The notes under the pieces: generated by a model
The model's database searches: none
What the model was told of the DNA's origin: nothing
Seen by the model: only the letters and a program-made list of their open reading frames with translations
Program-made: the position numbers and the translations under genes
Shown: piece by piece, positions 18,185 through 26,262 of the stretch
Position numbering within the stretch: the stretch's first letter is position 1
Layout of the letters: each line of letters starts with the position of its first letter
NCBI GenBank assembly: GCA_023458215.1
Contig: JAEXAJ010000109.1
Span: 1 to 56,523, forward strand
Direction of reading: 5' to 3'
Length of the DNA stretch: 56,523 nucleotides
Origin: Bacteroidota bacterium
GTDB lineage: Bacteria > Bacteroidota > Bacteroidia > Bacteroidales > Bacteroidaceae

Positions 18185-18245
18185 AGGTAATTCTCAATCG
18201 AGGTTACCCAATATATAGGTAGTATGCAATAGCTATTGATAGGTA
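18185..18245. promoter_or_regulatory. spaced direct repeats upstream of the receptor promoter, candidate operators
   Basis: AGGTA or AGGTTA begins at 18185, 18201, 18217 and 18241 on the plus strand (steps 16, 16, 24), three of them preceded by CAAT-like bases. The block begins a few bases upstream of the -33 element, a position suited to an activator or repressor. Confidence 0.4.
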
Positions 18246-18280
18246 TATTCATTATCTCGAATGGTAGAATTAATCACGAA

Positions 18281-18949
18281 TCACTGCCCTTTATAGTTTT
18301 TCACAAACGTATTCATCGCCTCCTTGCTCTCCGAGTATTTCAAAGACCCAATCAGACTGAAGAATGCTTGTTTATCTACTAAATAGGGATACATTTTTCT
18401 CATGATAATCATCTTGTCACCATCAAAACGGAACAAGTCTGTCAGACGCAAACACTGAGCACACGTAAAGTTGGTAGTACCTATCACAGAGTCAATCACC
18501 TTGATGCGATTGGCATCATTTGTTTCTCTCTGCGCAGTTTTATAGAAAGCGTCAAACACTCTTGCGCTCATCACGTCGTCATCTTCTTCATAATCGGAAT
18601 AATTCCCACCTTGATTGGGTCTGTTTCCCGGGCGGGAACTTCCATTATTACCCACATAAATATCTTTCACACCCGATCCATTGAAATACACCCGGTCGCT
18701 GTAAAGTTTCTGCCCCCTCGATGCGCGTTCTCCCTGACGAACAATGCGGCTTGAATACACCTCAATTTGATAATATCCCGCCTTCAGGTTAGCCACAAAG
18801 CAACTAGTGGTAGGCAGACACATCTGGGTACCTCCAATGTATACAATTATCACATCATTTCCTCCGTCAATACGAATACCACTGATCGTCTGTGCTTTCA
18901 CGGATATGGCAACAAACAGAATAAAGATGCTTACTAAAATCTTACGCAT
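18281..18949 (-). CDS. DUF4476 secreted protein of unknown function
   Basis: 222 aa. Signal peptide MRKILVSIFILFVAISVKA, an N-terminal small beta domain (about 20-95), a glycine- and asparagine-rich linker (about 100-120) and an acidic run (YEEDDD), then a helical C-terminal domain of the DUF4476 type with a CAQC pair. It is probably periplasmic or surface-bound. It stands alone, with TACTTTTG 33 bases upstream of the start. I know no function for the family. Confidence 0.75.
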   Translation of the reverse strand: MRKILVSIFILFVAISVKAQTISGIRIDGGNDVIIVYIGGTQMCLPTTSCFVANLKAGYYQIEVYSSRIVRQGERASRGQKLYSDRVYFNGSGVKDIYVGNNGSSRPGNRPNQGGNYSDYEEDDDVMSARVFDAFYKTAQRETNDANRIKVIDSVIGTTNFTCAQCLRLTDLFRFDGDKMIIMRKMYPYLVDKQAFFSLIGSLKYSESKEAMNTFVKNYKGQ

Positions 18950-18981
18950 AGCAATATGTGTTTTAATTCATAAAATCTGTG

Positions 18982-18989
18982 CAAAAGTA
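18982..18989 (-). promoter_or_regulatory. -7 box (TACTTTTG) of the DUF4476 gene
   Basis: TACTTTTG on the minus strand; a TTTG lies about 22 bases further upstream, slightly more than the usual spacing. Confidence 0.45.
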
Positions 18990-19147
18990 CTATTTATTCT
19001 GCTCGTTCGTACAAAAATTGGAACAATATAGCGGGGGATTTACAAAATAAATGGTATGTTTGTACAAACAACAGAATAAAGCAAACTTGAAGCTACCGAT
19101 GAAGAAGCGCATATAGATTACACCCCCGTACGCTAAACATCCGCCAC

Positions 19148-19600
19148 TTATTCCCTGTTCATCAGCCGGTGTTCCGCCATCTGCTCGAACTTAGTTCCGG
19201 GGCGGCCGTAATTGGCGTAAGGATAAATAGAAATCCCGCCACGCGGTGTAAAGATACCGGTAACTTCAATATATTTAGGATTCATCAAACCGATAAGGTC
19301 TTTCATGATAATGTTTACACAGTCTTCATGGAAAGCTCCGTGATTGCGAAAGCTGAAAAGATAGAGTTTCAGACTCTTGCTCTCCACCATCTTAATATCG
19401 GGAATATAACAGATACGAATTTCTGCAAAGTCCGGCTGACCGGTAATAGGACACAGACTGGTAAACTCAGGACAATTGAAACGTACCCAATAATCGTTAT
19501 CGGGATGTTTATTATCGAAAGCTTCCAATACCTCGGGAGCATAATCTTGCTTATATTCAGTAGTTCTTCCTAATAAGGATAATTGTTCTTCTAATTTCAT
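19148..19600 (-). CDS. queF: NADPH-dependent 7-cyano-7-deazaguanine reductase
   Basis: 150 aa from ATG 19600, the short unimodular QueF type. The catalytic cysteine is C50 in [13 protein letters not shown] with D57 behind it; the family motif ESKSLK follows at 73-78 and [11 protein letters not shown] supplies further conserved residues. It reduces preQ0 to preQ1, a step of queuosine synthesis. It is the last gene of the block transporter-queC-queF. A TTG 18 bases upstream could extend it, but the ATG form matches the family N-terminus. Confidence 0.96.
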   Translation of the reverse strand: MKLEEQLSLLGRTTEYKQDYAPEVLEAFDNKHPDNDYWVRFNCPEFTSLCPITGQPDFAEIRICYIPDIKMVESKSLKLYLFSFRNHGAFHEDCVNIIMKDLIGLMNPKYIEVTGIFTPRGGISIYPYANYGRPGTKFEQMAEHRLMNRE

Positions 19601-19650
19601 AAGATATATTTTTATCAACGTTTATAAAGAATCATCCCGCCCCCCACACA

Positions 19651-19693
19651 CAGCGCAGCCAATTCTTCATTCTTCATTTTTCATTCTTCATTA
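19651..19693. repeat. AT-rich repeat element E2 spanning the queC stop codon
   Basis: ATTCTTCATT-type repeats at 19661-19693 contain the last codons and the stop of queC. They are preceded on the plus strand by AGCGCAGCC (19652-19660), which resembles the GCGCAGCT of elements E3 and E4. Confidence 0.75.
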
Positions 19694-20336
19694 ATAAGTA
19701 TTTCTCCAACCCTTCCCGGCGAAGCGTACAAGCAGGACAATGTCCGCACCCATCACCTTGAATACCATTGTAGCAAGTAAGCGTTTCATTGCGCACAAGA
19801 TCGAGTACTCCCAATTCATCTGCCAATGCCCACGTTTCTGCTTTATCAATCCACATCAACGGAGTGTGGAGGACAAATTGCTCATCCATTGCCAAGTTCA
19901 GCGTCACGTTGAGCGACTTGATAAAGGTATCCCTGCAATCGGGATAACCGCTAAAATCAGTCTGAGAAACTCCCGTTACAATATGATTGATACCACGTTC
20001 GCGGGCATAAACGGCCGCAATACTCAGAAAAAACAAGTTACGTCCGGGCACAAAAGTATTCGGAACACTAGCTTCCGGCTTCTCTTGATCCATAACGATA
20101 CTGGTATCGGTCAATGAGTTTTGTCCCAGTTTACCGATGAATGACACATCCATCACCTCGAACTCCACTCCTGCCTTCACTGCAATCTCCCGTGCCAGTT
20201 CCACTTCCTTCTGATGCTTCTGACCATACAGAAAGCTCAGGGCACACACCTTCTTAAATTCACGCTTTGCCCAATAAAGGCAAGTCGTTGAGTCCTGCCC
20301 ACCGCTGAATACGACCAATGCTGTATCTCGATTCAT
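19674..20336 (-). CDS. queC: 7-cyano-7-deazaguanine synthase
   Basis: 220 aa. The ATP-binding PP-loop is SGGQDST (residues 11-17); the zinc site is [14 protein letters not shown] near the C-terminus. QueC converts carboxydeazaguanine to preQ0 using ATP and ammonia. The start ATG 20336 is 7 bases from a run of eleven heptamers (E3). The last codons, LLMKNEK, lie inside element E2, so the natural C-terminus may have been altered by that repeat. Confidence 0.96.
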   Translation of the reverse strand: MNRDTALVVFSGGQDSTTCLYWAKREFKKVCALSFLYGQKHQKEVELAREIAVKAGVEFEVMDVSFIGKLGQNSLTDTSIVMDQEKPEASVPNTFVPGRNLFFLSIAAVYARERGINHIVTGVSQTDFSGYPDCRDTFIKSLNVTLNLAMDEQFVLHTPLMWIDKAETWALADELGVLDLVRNETLTCYNGIQGDGCGHCPACTLRREGLEKYLLMKNEK

Positions 20337-20343
20337 GATAAAA

Positions 20344-20485
20344 TAGTGATTAGTGATTAGTGATTAGTGATTAGTGATTAGTGATTAGTGATTAGTGATT
20401 AGTGATTAGTGATTAGTGATTAGCTGCGCTACCATTCCGCATGGCACACCAACAAATAACTTATAACTAATAACTTATAACTAAT
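20344..20485. repeat. element E3: heptamer run, core and a second repeat type between the transporter gene and queC
   Basis: About eleven perfect TAGTGAT heptamers (20344-20422), a core containing AGCTGCGCTACCATTCCGCA (20422-20441), then AACTTATAACTAATAAC-type repeats to 20485. Unlike E1, the arms are of different repeat types and cannot pair. One end is 1 base from the transporter stop codon, the other 7 bases from the queC ATG. Confidence 0.93.
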
Positions 20486-20486
20486 T

Positions 20487-21167
20487 TCAAAGTTCTTTGA
20501 TTTTTAATACATTATAAGAAATTCCTTCGTCGTAGACATCGCTCCCGTCTATCTTTTTGATAGCCTTTACTACCCGAATGGTTACAGGCAATATCAGCAC
20601 TTCATACAAAGACTTCAAGACAACCTGCACACACATCATGATCATCAGTTCCCGCCAGGCAATGATTCCGCCGAAGGCTACCGGGAAGAATATCAATGAA
20701 TCCGCCGTCTCCCCCACTACCGTGGACCAAATGGCACGGGCCGAGAAATTACGACCGCCACTTGCCACCTTCATACGGCTCATTACGTATGCGTTCAAGA
20801 ATGAGCCCACCAAAAATGCCATCAGACTGGCAGCCACGATACGCGGCGCCATACCAAAGACGAAATTAAAGTGGGGCGCACCTTCCCAAAAAGGTGCAGC
20901 AGGCAATGCTACGGCAATCAACCCCAACATCACCACAAAGAAGTTCATAGCAAAACCACTCCAGATAATGAGACGTGCTTTGCGGAAGCCCCACACTTCG
21001 GCGATACAATCATTAATGATATACGAGATAGGAAATACAATCAATCCGGCAGTCACGGTAATACCGAAAACCTGGATCACTTTGGTTTCAAGAAGATTTG
21101 CCGCTATCAGACAGACATTAAATAGAATGCCCAGCAGCATAAAAGGTACAGATACTTTTTGCTTCAT
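20487..21167 (-). CDS. queuosine precursor transporter (YhhQ/QPTR, DUF165)
   Basis: 226 aa with about six hydrophobic segments. The family segments are visible: CLIAANLLETKVI, FPISYIINDCIAEVWG near the start and GETADSLIFFPVAF later. Members import preQ0, preQ1 or queuine through the inner membrane. It heads the block with queC and queF and has a candidate preQ1-I riboswitch just before its start. Having both synthesis and import genes in one block suggests the cell can switch between making and salvaging the precursor. Confidence 0.92.
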   Translation of the reverse strand: MKQKVSVPFMLLGILFNVCLIAANLLETKVIQVFGITVTAGLIVFPISYIINDCIAEVWGFRKARLIIWSGFAMNFFVVMLGLIAVALPAAPFWEGAPHFNFVFGMAPRIVAASLMAFLVGSFLNAYVMSRMKVASGGRNFSARAIWSTVVGETADSLIFFPVAFGGIIAWRELMIMMCVQVVLKSLYEVLILPVTIRVVKAIKKIDGSDVYDEGISYNVLKIKEL

Positions 21168-21170
21168 AAT

Positions 21171-21202
21171 CCTGTTTTTTACGTGGTGTTCTAGAATACA
21201 CG
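21171..21202 (-). promoter_or_regulatory. candidate preQ1-I riboswitch upstream of the queuosine block
   Basis: Reading the minus strand from 21202: stem CGTG (21202-21199), loop with UUCUAGAACAC, stem CACG (21185-21182), then the A-rich tail UAAAAAACAGG. This parallels the known class: short P1 hairpin, UUCUAG-type loop, six A's and a 3' tail that pairs back. The tail CAGG lies only 3 bases before the ATG, so ligand binding could hide the ribosome site. The pseudoknot pairing (loop C and G with tail G and C) is weaker than in the Bacillus example. By eye only. Confidence 0.55.
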
Positions 21203-21284
21203 ACCGCTATTCACGGCATCATATTATTTACAATTCAACTTTGTACAAAACGCTATTTGAAATTTGTAATAGTTAAATCGGGCG

Positions 21285-21316
21285 CAAAGATACGTTTTCT
21301 TCCACTCTCCACAAAA
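21285..21316 (-). promoter_or_regulatory. promoter of the queuosine block
   Basis: On the minus strand TTTTG (21316-21312), 19 bases, TATCTTTG (21292-21285): an almost perfect Bacteroides promoter. It predicts a leader of about 110 bases that contains the riboswitch candidate. Confidence 0.75.
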
Positions 21317-21366
21317 CCATTTTGAAATTAAGTTGTTGAAAGCACATTCACTAAAACCTAACTTAA

Positions 21367-22650
21367 ATGAAAACAATCTTAAAAACAGTGTTTCTAGCGT
21401 GTGGCTTGGGACTTGCAACATCCGCAGCACACGCACAACAGAAAGTGATTATTGAAGACGATGCGCCTAATGGTGTAGTCCTGGTTACTATTGACAAGGC
21501 AGGTGATGAAATTATCCGCATCATGAACGAGACACAAATACCCTACTTCCATGATCCTAAAGCTCCACGCTTCCTATTGATGGATAAAAAGGGAAAGTAT
21601 GCACTTGGTATTGGTGGCTACGTACGTGGTACGGCAGAGTATGACTTTGGTGGAATTGTAGACAATATCGACTTCTACCCTTCACTGATACCCAATTCAA
21701 GCAAAATAAAGAACCAGTTCCAGATGGATGCCACTACTTCCAGAATCTTCCTCAAATTGGTAGGACACTCCAAGATATTGGGCGATTTCGTAGTATACAC
21801 CGCCGGTGACTTCCGTGGTGGCGGCAGCAAGTTTTTCCGTTTGGTCAATGCGTACGTTTCTTTCCATGATATAACCGCAGGTTATACTTACGGCAGTTTC
21901 ATGGACTTAGGTGCATTGCCCCCTACCATCGACTTTGCAGGTCCCAATGGAAGTACTTTCTATCGTTCTACCCAAGTAGGTTATACTTTCAACAAGATAA
22001 AGAACTTCAAGCTTCACGGGTCTATTGAAGTCCCCACCGTACAAGGAACAACCAACAATGATCTTAACATTGGCGCACAGCGTATGCCCGACCTTGTGGC
22101 TTATGCCGAATATGACTGGAACAGTACCAGCCACTTCCGTTTGGGAGGCATGTATCGCAACATGACCTATACAAGCTCAATGAGCGACAAAGCGCATTCC
22201 ACTTCCGGCTACGGCGTACAAGCTTCTACTACCTTCACACTGGGTAGCAAATGGCAATTCTACGGTCAAGCTACCTACGGAAAAGGTATTGGCGAATACT
22301 TTAATGACTTGAGCAACCTGAATGTAGACTTAGTGCCCGATCCTGAAAAAGAAGGAAAGATGCAAGCATTGCCCATGATGGGATGGTTTGCCGGAATACA
22401 ATATAATATCTGCCCCAAAATGTTTGTATCAACCAGTTACAGTGCATCCCGGCTTTATTCGGAGAATGGTTATCCAAACAATCAACCGGGCTATTACAAA
22501 TACGGACAATATCTTGTAACCAACCTCTTCTGGAATGTGACTTCTAACATGCAGGTAGGAGCTGAATATTTGCGCGGGTGGCGTACGAACTACGATAATA
22601 CAACGAACCACGCTAATAGATTGAATCTACTGGTGCAGTATTCGTTCTAA
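21367..22650 (+). CDS. DcaP-like trimeric outer-membrane porin
   Basis: 427 aa. Signal peptide MKTILKTVFLACGLGLATSAAHA, a short N-terminal region that may form a coiled segment, then a barrel (about residues 75-427) ending LLVQYSF with a terminal phenylalanine. GIGGYVRGTAEYDFGG, SRIFLKLVGHSKILGDF and FRLVNAYVSFHDITAGYTYGSF resemble DcaP-type porins. The solute is unknown. It is transcribed away from the queuosine block and ends at a strong bidirectional terminator. Confidence 0.82.
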   Translation: MKTILKTVFLACGLGLATSAAHAQQKVIIEDDAPNGVVLVTIDKAGDEIIRIMNETQIPYFHDPKAPRFLLMDKKGKYALGIGGYVRGTAEYDFGGIVDNIDFYPSLIPNSSKIKNQFQMDATTSRIFLKLVGHSKILGDFVVYTAGDFRGGGSKFFRLVNAYVSFHDITAGYTYGSFMDLGALPPTIDFAGPNGSTFYRSTQVGYTFNKIKNFKLHGSIEVPTVQGTTNNDLNIGAQRMPDLVAYAEYDWNSTSHFRLGGMYRNMTYTSSMSDKAHSTSGYGVQASTTFTLGSKWQFYGQATYGKGIGEYFNDLSNLNVDLVPDPEKEGKMQALPMMGWFAGIQYNICPKMFVSTSYSASRLYSENGYPNNQPGYYKYGQYLVTNLFWNVTSNMQVGAEYLRGWRTNYDNTTNHANRLNLLVQYSF

Positions 22651-22672
22651 TCCAACCTAATATAAAAAGGAG

Positions 22673-22706
22673 AAAGCCGTCTCAACACAACATTTGAGAC
22701 GGCTTT
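22673..22706. terminator. bidirectional terminator between porin and FadL genes
   Basis: Perfect 13-bp stem: AAAGCCGTCTCAA (22673-22685) with TTGAGACGGCTTT (22694-22706), 8-base loop. It serves both convergent genes. Confidence 0.9.
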
Positions 22707-22730
22707 CGCTTTATATAAAGGATTGTGAAA

Positions 22731-24062
22731 TCAGAATCTATAATCAAGACTTACACCGAATACCTTGTTGGTACGGCTATATACATTCGTACCACTCAGT
22801 CCGGTGCCATTATAGTTTTTAGAGTTTTTAGTATAATCTTCATAAGTGGTCCACATATAACCTACATTCAGATTAGCCCTTTCACTCAACATTACCTTTG
22901 CACCGAAACCCAGTGTATAGGAATCACAAGAAAAACTGGTATCACTCTGATAGTCATCAGACAATCCGTAGTCAGTAAACTGAACGCCACCACTCAGCGT
23001 CAGTCGCTTGATTATGTCCCATTCGATACCTGCTAAATACTCGTTGGTTCCTTTTGTTAAGAACTTCTGCTTGCCATTAGCCATTCCGGCACTCTTGTCA
23101 TCATAGAAGTGATATTCTACAGAAGCACGCAACACCGGCAGAAATTCGTAAGCAGCAGCTACAGACAGCATTGAAGGAATGTCGTTCGGAGTATTCACAC
23201 CATGCTTGTAGTCCTCCAATTCGCTTTCAGGAGCACCTATCATACGAAGTGAGTTAGCTTTGGTATCATTCTCAATGTTCAGGTTAGCTTTGAACTCATA
23301 TTTTACACCAATATTCAGTTTACCCAACTTAGCATCCAGGCCGATTACCGGAGTAAATCCCCATCCAGTCTGGCTACAATCCAAGTCAATACCGATAAGT
23401 TCAGTACCAACAGGTAACGTTCCTCCGGCAGGTGAAGGCAAAATGGTGGCAGAGCTGGCATTCAATGCACCTTGGTAACCACCTGTGAAATAATTCATGC
23501 GACCACCGGCAAAAGCAGAAAGCCAATCCGTTACTTTATAAGTCAAGCCCAATTGCAGCGAATAGATGTACTGCTTGCCATCCATGTAACTATTCAGCGT
23601 ATAAGCATTACCCGGAATACCTTTAGATCCCAATCCGCCTATTACCATAGCATCGAACATGGGAAGACCGTCATTAAATGAAGCCTTTCCTCCACCACCG
23701 GTAATACCGAAAAAGCCGGAGATCGTCCAGTCACCTTTTTTATAAGCAGCAAATGCACTGGGAATGATCGGCGCAGATGCCTTACCCTCATAATATTTGT
23801 TCAGCCCCAGCCCCTCACATGAGGCGTCGATATTCCTTGTCTGGAAAGCACTCTGAATACTCAGAGCCGCATAGAAACCATCCTGCGGCAAGAAAGCCAA
23901 ACCGGCAGGATTGGACAAAGCTGCATCTATTTCAGTTGTGGCACCACGTGATAACATACGAAGGAAGGCTGCATGTTGATTTGTATTCGTCAAGAGACCT
24001 CCAGCAAAAGTTGGAATTGAAACGATCAGCATCGCAATGCCAATCAACGAAAATTTTCTCAT
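22731..24062 (-). CDS. FadL/OmpP1-family outer-membrane transporter
   Basis: 443 aa. Signal peptide MRKFSLIGIAMLIVSIPTFAGG, then the FadL N-terminal hatch region (GGLLTNTNQHAAFLRMLSRG, a typical start in Bacteroidetes members) and a barrel ending GVSLDYRF. FadL proteins pass hydrophobic molecules such as fatty acids or aromatics across the outer membrane. A TACCTTTG box lies 29 bases upstream of the start. It stands as a single gene. Confidence 0.9.
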   Translation of the reverse strand: MRKFSLIGIAMLIVSIPTFAGGLLTNTNQHAAFLRMLSRGATTEIDAALSNPAGLAFLPQDGFYAALSIQSAFQTRNIDASCEGLGLNKYYEGKASAPIIPSAFAAYKKGDWTISGFFGITGGGGKASFNDGLPMFDAMVIGGLGSKGIPGNAYTLNSYMDGKQYIYSLQLGLTYKVTDWLSAFAGGRMNYFTGGYQGALNASSATILPSPAGGTLPVGTELIGIDLDCSQTGWGFTPVIGLDAKLGKLNIGVKYEFKANLNIENDTKANSLRMIGAPESELEDYKHGVNTPNDIPSMLSVAAAYEFLPVLRASVEYHFYDDKSAGMANGKQKFLTKGTNEYLAGIEWDIIKRLTLSGGVQFTDYGLSDDYQSDTSFSCDSYTLGFGAKVMLSERANLNVGYMWTTYEDYTKNSKNYNGTGLSGTNVYSRTNKVFGVSLDYRF

Positions 24063-24090
24063 CTAAATCTTTTTTAATTGTTTTCGGGCG

Positions 24091-24098
24091 CAAAGGTA
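24091..24098 (-). promoter_or_regulatory. -7 box (TACCTTTG) of the FadL gene
   Basis: TACCTTTG on the minus strand. A TTG lies about 23 bases upstream, slightly longer than the usual spacer. Confidence 0.5.
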
Positions 24099-24311
24099 CA
24101 ACAATACGGCACATAAAAAAGCAATTTGTGCAGAAAATAACAAAACGAGAATACTTTAATTGAAAAATTAAATAGTTTCTATTGAAACAAACTACCGGAA
24201 GTACATCCATACAAGAAGCCACAAAAAAACTTATCTATTCCATAAAAGCGAACTTTATAAACCTTACGCTTGTTTTTTTCTTTTTTAGTAGTACTCTAAA
24301 ATTATACAATT

Positions 24312-25316
24312 ATGGCATCATACACCATCGCATTTTTTGGAAGCAAGCCTTATGACGAGGCATCATTCAATGAAAAAAATAAGGAATTCGATTTTGAACT
24401 TCGTTATTACAAAGGTCACCTCAACAAGCATAACGTTATATTAACACAAGGCGTACATGCAGTTTGTATTTTTGTAAACGATACAGCTGATGCCGAAGTT
24501 ATCCGGCTCATGGCAGCCAATGGCGTGAAACTTCTGGCTTTACGATGTGCGGGATATAACAATGTCGATCTGCAAGCTGCTGCCGAAAACGGGATAACCG
24601 TGGTTCGCGTTCCTGCCTACTCCCCCTATGCTGTGGCAGAATATACCGTAGCACTCATGTTATCACTCAACCGGAAAATCCCACGTGCCACCTGGCGTAC
24701 CCGCGACGGTAACTTCTCACTCCACGGATTATTAGGTTTTGATATGCATGGCAAAACAGCAGGTATCATCGGTACCGGAAAAATCGCCAAGAAGTTAATC
24801 AACATCTTACGGGGATTCGGAATGAATATTCTGGCTTACGACCTTTATCCCGACTATAATTTTGCCCGTGAGAATCAGGTTGTTTACACCTCTTTGGACG
24901 AGCTTTACCATAATTCAGACGTTATCTCCCTGCACTGCCCCTTGACGGAACAGACCAAGTATCTTATAAATGACTATTCCATCAGTAAAATGAAAGACGG
25001 TGTGATGATTATAAACACCGGACGTGGACAACTGATTCATACCAATGCATTGATAGAAGGTTTAAAGAACAAGAAGATCGGTTCGGCAGGATTAGATGTA
25101 TACGAAGAAGAAGGTGAATATTTTTATGAAGATCAGTCCGATAAGATTATAGATGACGATACGCTGGCTCGCCTGTTATCATTCAATAATGTAATCGTTA
25201 CTTCACACCAAGCCTTCTTCACTCGTGAAGCGTTGGCTAATATTGCATCGACCACTTTGCAGAATATCAAAGATTTTATGAACCATAAACCTCTAGAGAA
25301 TGAAGTGAAGCACTAA
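24312..25316 (+). CDS. ldhA: D-2-hydroxyacid dehydrogenase, probable D-lactate dehydrogenase
   Basis: 334 aa, the normal length. The NAD-binding Rossmann motif GIIGTGKIAKKL lies near residue 154; catalytic arginine in NTGRGQLI, glutamate in DVYEEEGEYF and histidine in TSHQAFFTRE are all present. The enzyme interconverts pyruvate and D-lactate with NADH, a fermentation end step. The start is ATG 24312. Element E4 begins immediately after the stop codon. Family certain; the D-lactate assignment rests on the LdhA-like C-terminal motifs. Confidence 0.92.
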   Translation: MASYTIAFFGSKPYDEASFNEKNKEFDFELRYYKGHLNKHNVILTQGVHAVCIFVNDTADAEVIRLMAANGVKLLALRCAGYNNVDLQAAAENGITVVRVPAYSPYAVAEYTVALMLSLNRKIPRATWRTRDGNFSLHGLLGFDMHGKTAGIIGTGKIAKKLINILRGFGMNILAYDLYPDYNFARENQVVYTSLDELYHNSDVISLHCPLTEQTKYLINDYSISKMKDGVMIINTGRGQLIHTNALIEGLKNKKIGSAGLDVYEEEGEYFYEDQSDKIIDDDTLARLLSFNNVIVTSHQAFFTREALANIASTTLQNIKDFMNHKPLENEVKH

Positions 25317-25409
25317 AATAGTTATGAGTTATAAGTTATGAGTTATTTGTTTGTGTTTTTCCTGCGGTATGATGGCGCAGCTCTATATATAAGCAAATAA
25401 CTTATAACT
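25317..25409. repeat. element E4: inverted AT-rich heptamer arms around a GC core after ldhA
   Basis: Left arm of GTTATGA/GTTATAA repeats (25321-25349), core TGCGGTATGATGGCGCAGCT (25363-25382), right arm CAAATAACTTATAACT (25394-25409). The arms pair over 16 bases with one mismatch. The core matches the reverse complement of the E3 core at 17 of 20 positions. It starts directly after the ldhA stop. Confidence 0.88.
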
Positions 25410-25478
25410 TTTTATTAAAACTTTACGGCTATAGAAATGTTATTCAAAGATAAACCAATAATAAAGGAATATTAAATC

Positions 25479-26183
25479 ATGAAAAAGGTATTAGACAAAG
25501 CAGAAAGCAGGGGACGCTCCCTATACGACTGGCTGGATAGCCATCACACATTCAGTTTCGATGAATATTATAATCCACGCCGCATGAATTTCGGAGCTTT
25601 GCGCGTGCTCAATGACGATCGTGTAGCACCGGGCAAAGGTTTCGGCACTCATCCGCATAAGAATATGGAAATCATATCCATTCCTCTAAAAGGGAAACTT
25701 AAGCATGGAGACAGCCATCAGAACAGCCGTGTCGTCACCGTAGGAGACATTCAAACAATGAGTGCCGGCTCCGGAATCTATCACAGCGAAATGAACGCCA
25801 GTGAAACAGAACCAGTAGAATTTCTGCAAATTTGGGTTATGCCGGAAAAACTAAATACACCTCCTGTATACAAGGATTATGATATCCGCCCATTTCTGCA
25901 CAAAAACAGAATGGCACTTATCGTATCTCCCGATGGTGATGCACCGGCCCAATTGCAGCAACAGACTTGGTTCTCCATAGGTGAAATTGAAGCTGGCAAA
26001 AAGATTGAATATCACATGCATCAATCGCATGCAGGTGTTTATATATTCCTCATCGAGGGTGAAGTAAAGGTTGACGATACCGTGCTTTCACGCCGTGACG
26101 GTTTGGGGATATACGAAGCACGCAGCTTTGAATTGGAAACATTAAAAGACTCTCATATACTCTTTATCGAGGTCCCAATGTAA
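25479..26183 (+). CDS. pirin family protein (bicupin)
   Basis: 234 aa. The N-terminal cupin motif GFGTHPHKNMEIISIPLKG provides the usual metal-binding histidines, with KHGDSHQNS and HSEMNAS further on; a second cupin half follows (IEYHMHQSHAGVYIFLIEGEV). Pirin-like proteins bind iron; some have quercetinase activity and many are stress-linked, so no single role can be given. It lies 162 bases after ldhA, mostly filled by E4. Confidence 0.92.
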   Translation: MKKVLDKAESRGRSLYDWLDSHHTFSFDEYYNPRRMNFGALRVLNDDRVAPGKGFGTHPHKNMEIISIPLKGKLKHGDSHQNSRVVTVGDIQTMSAGSGIYHSEMNASETEPVEFLQIWVMPEKLNTPPVYKDYDIRPFLHKNRMALIVSPDGDAPAQLQQQTWFSIGEIEAGKKIEYHMHQSHAGVYIFLIEGEVKVDDTVLSRRDGLGIYEARSFELETLKDSHILFIEVPM

Positions 26184-26262
26184 ACCTTTGACATAAAATA
26201 ACAGCTTAAACGGAAGTTTGTGTAGCGTTTTTTGTAATATTGCGCTATAATTCAATCTGTAT

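Noticed and set aside
20344..20422. CRISPR or coding repeat
   Set aside because: A pure 7-base tandem repeat without spacers; no reading frame of interest runs through it.
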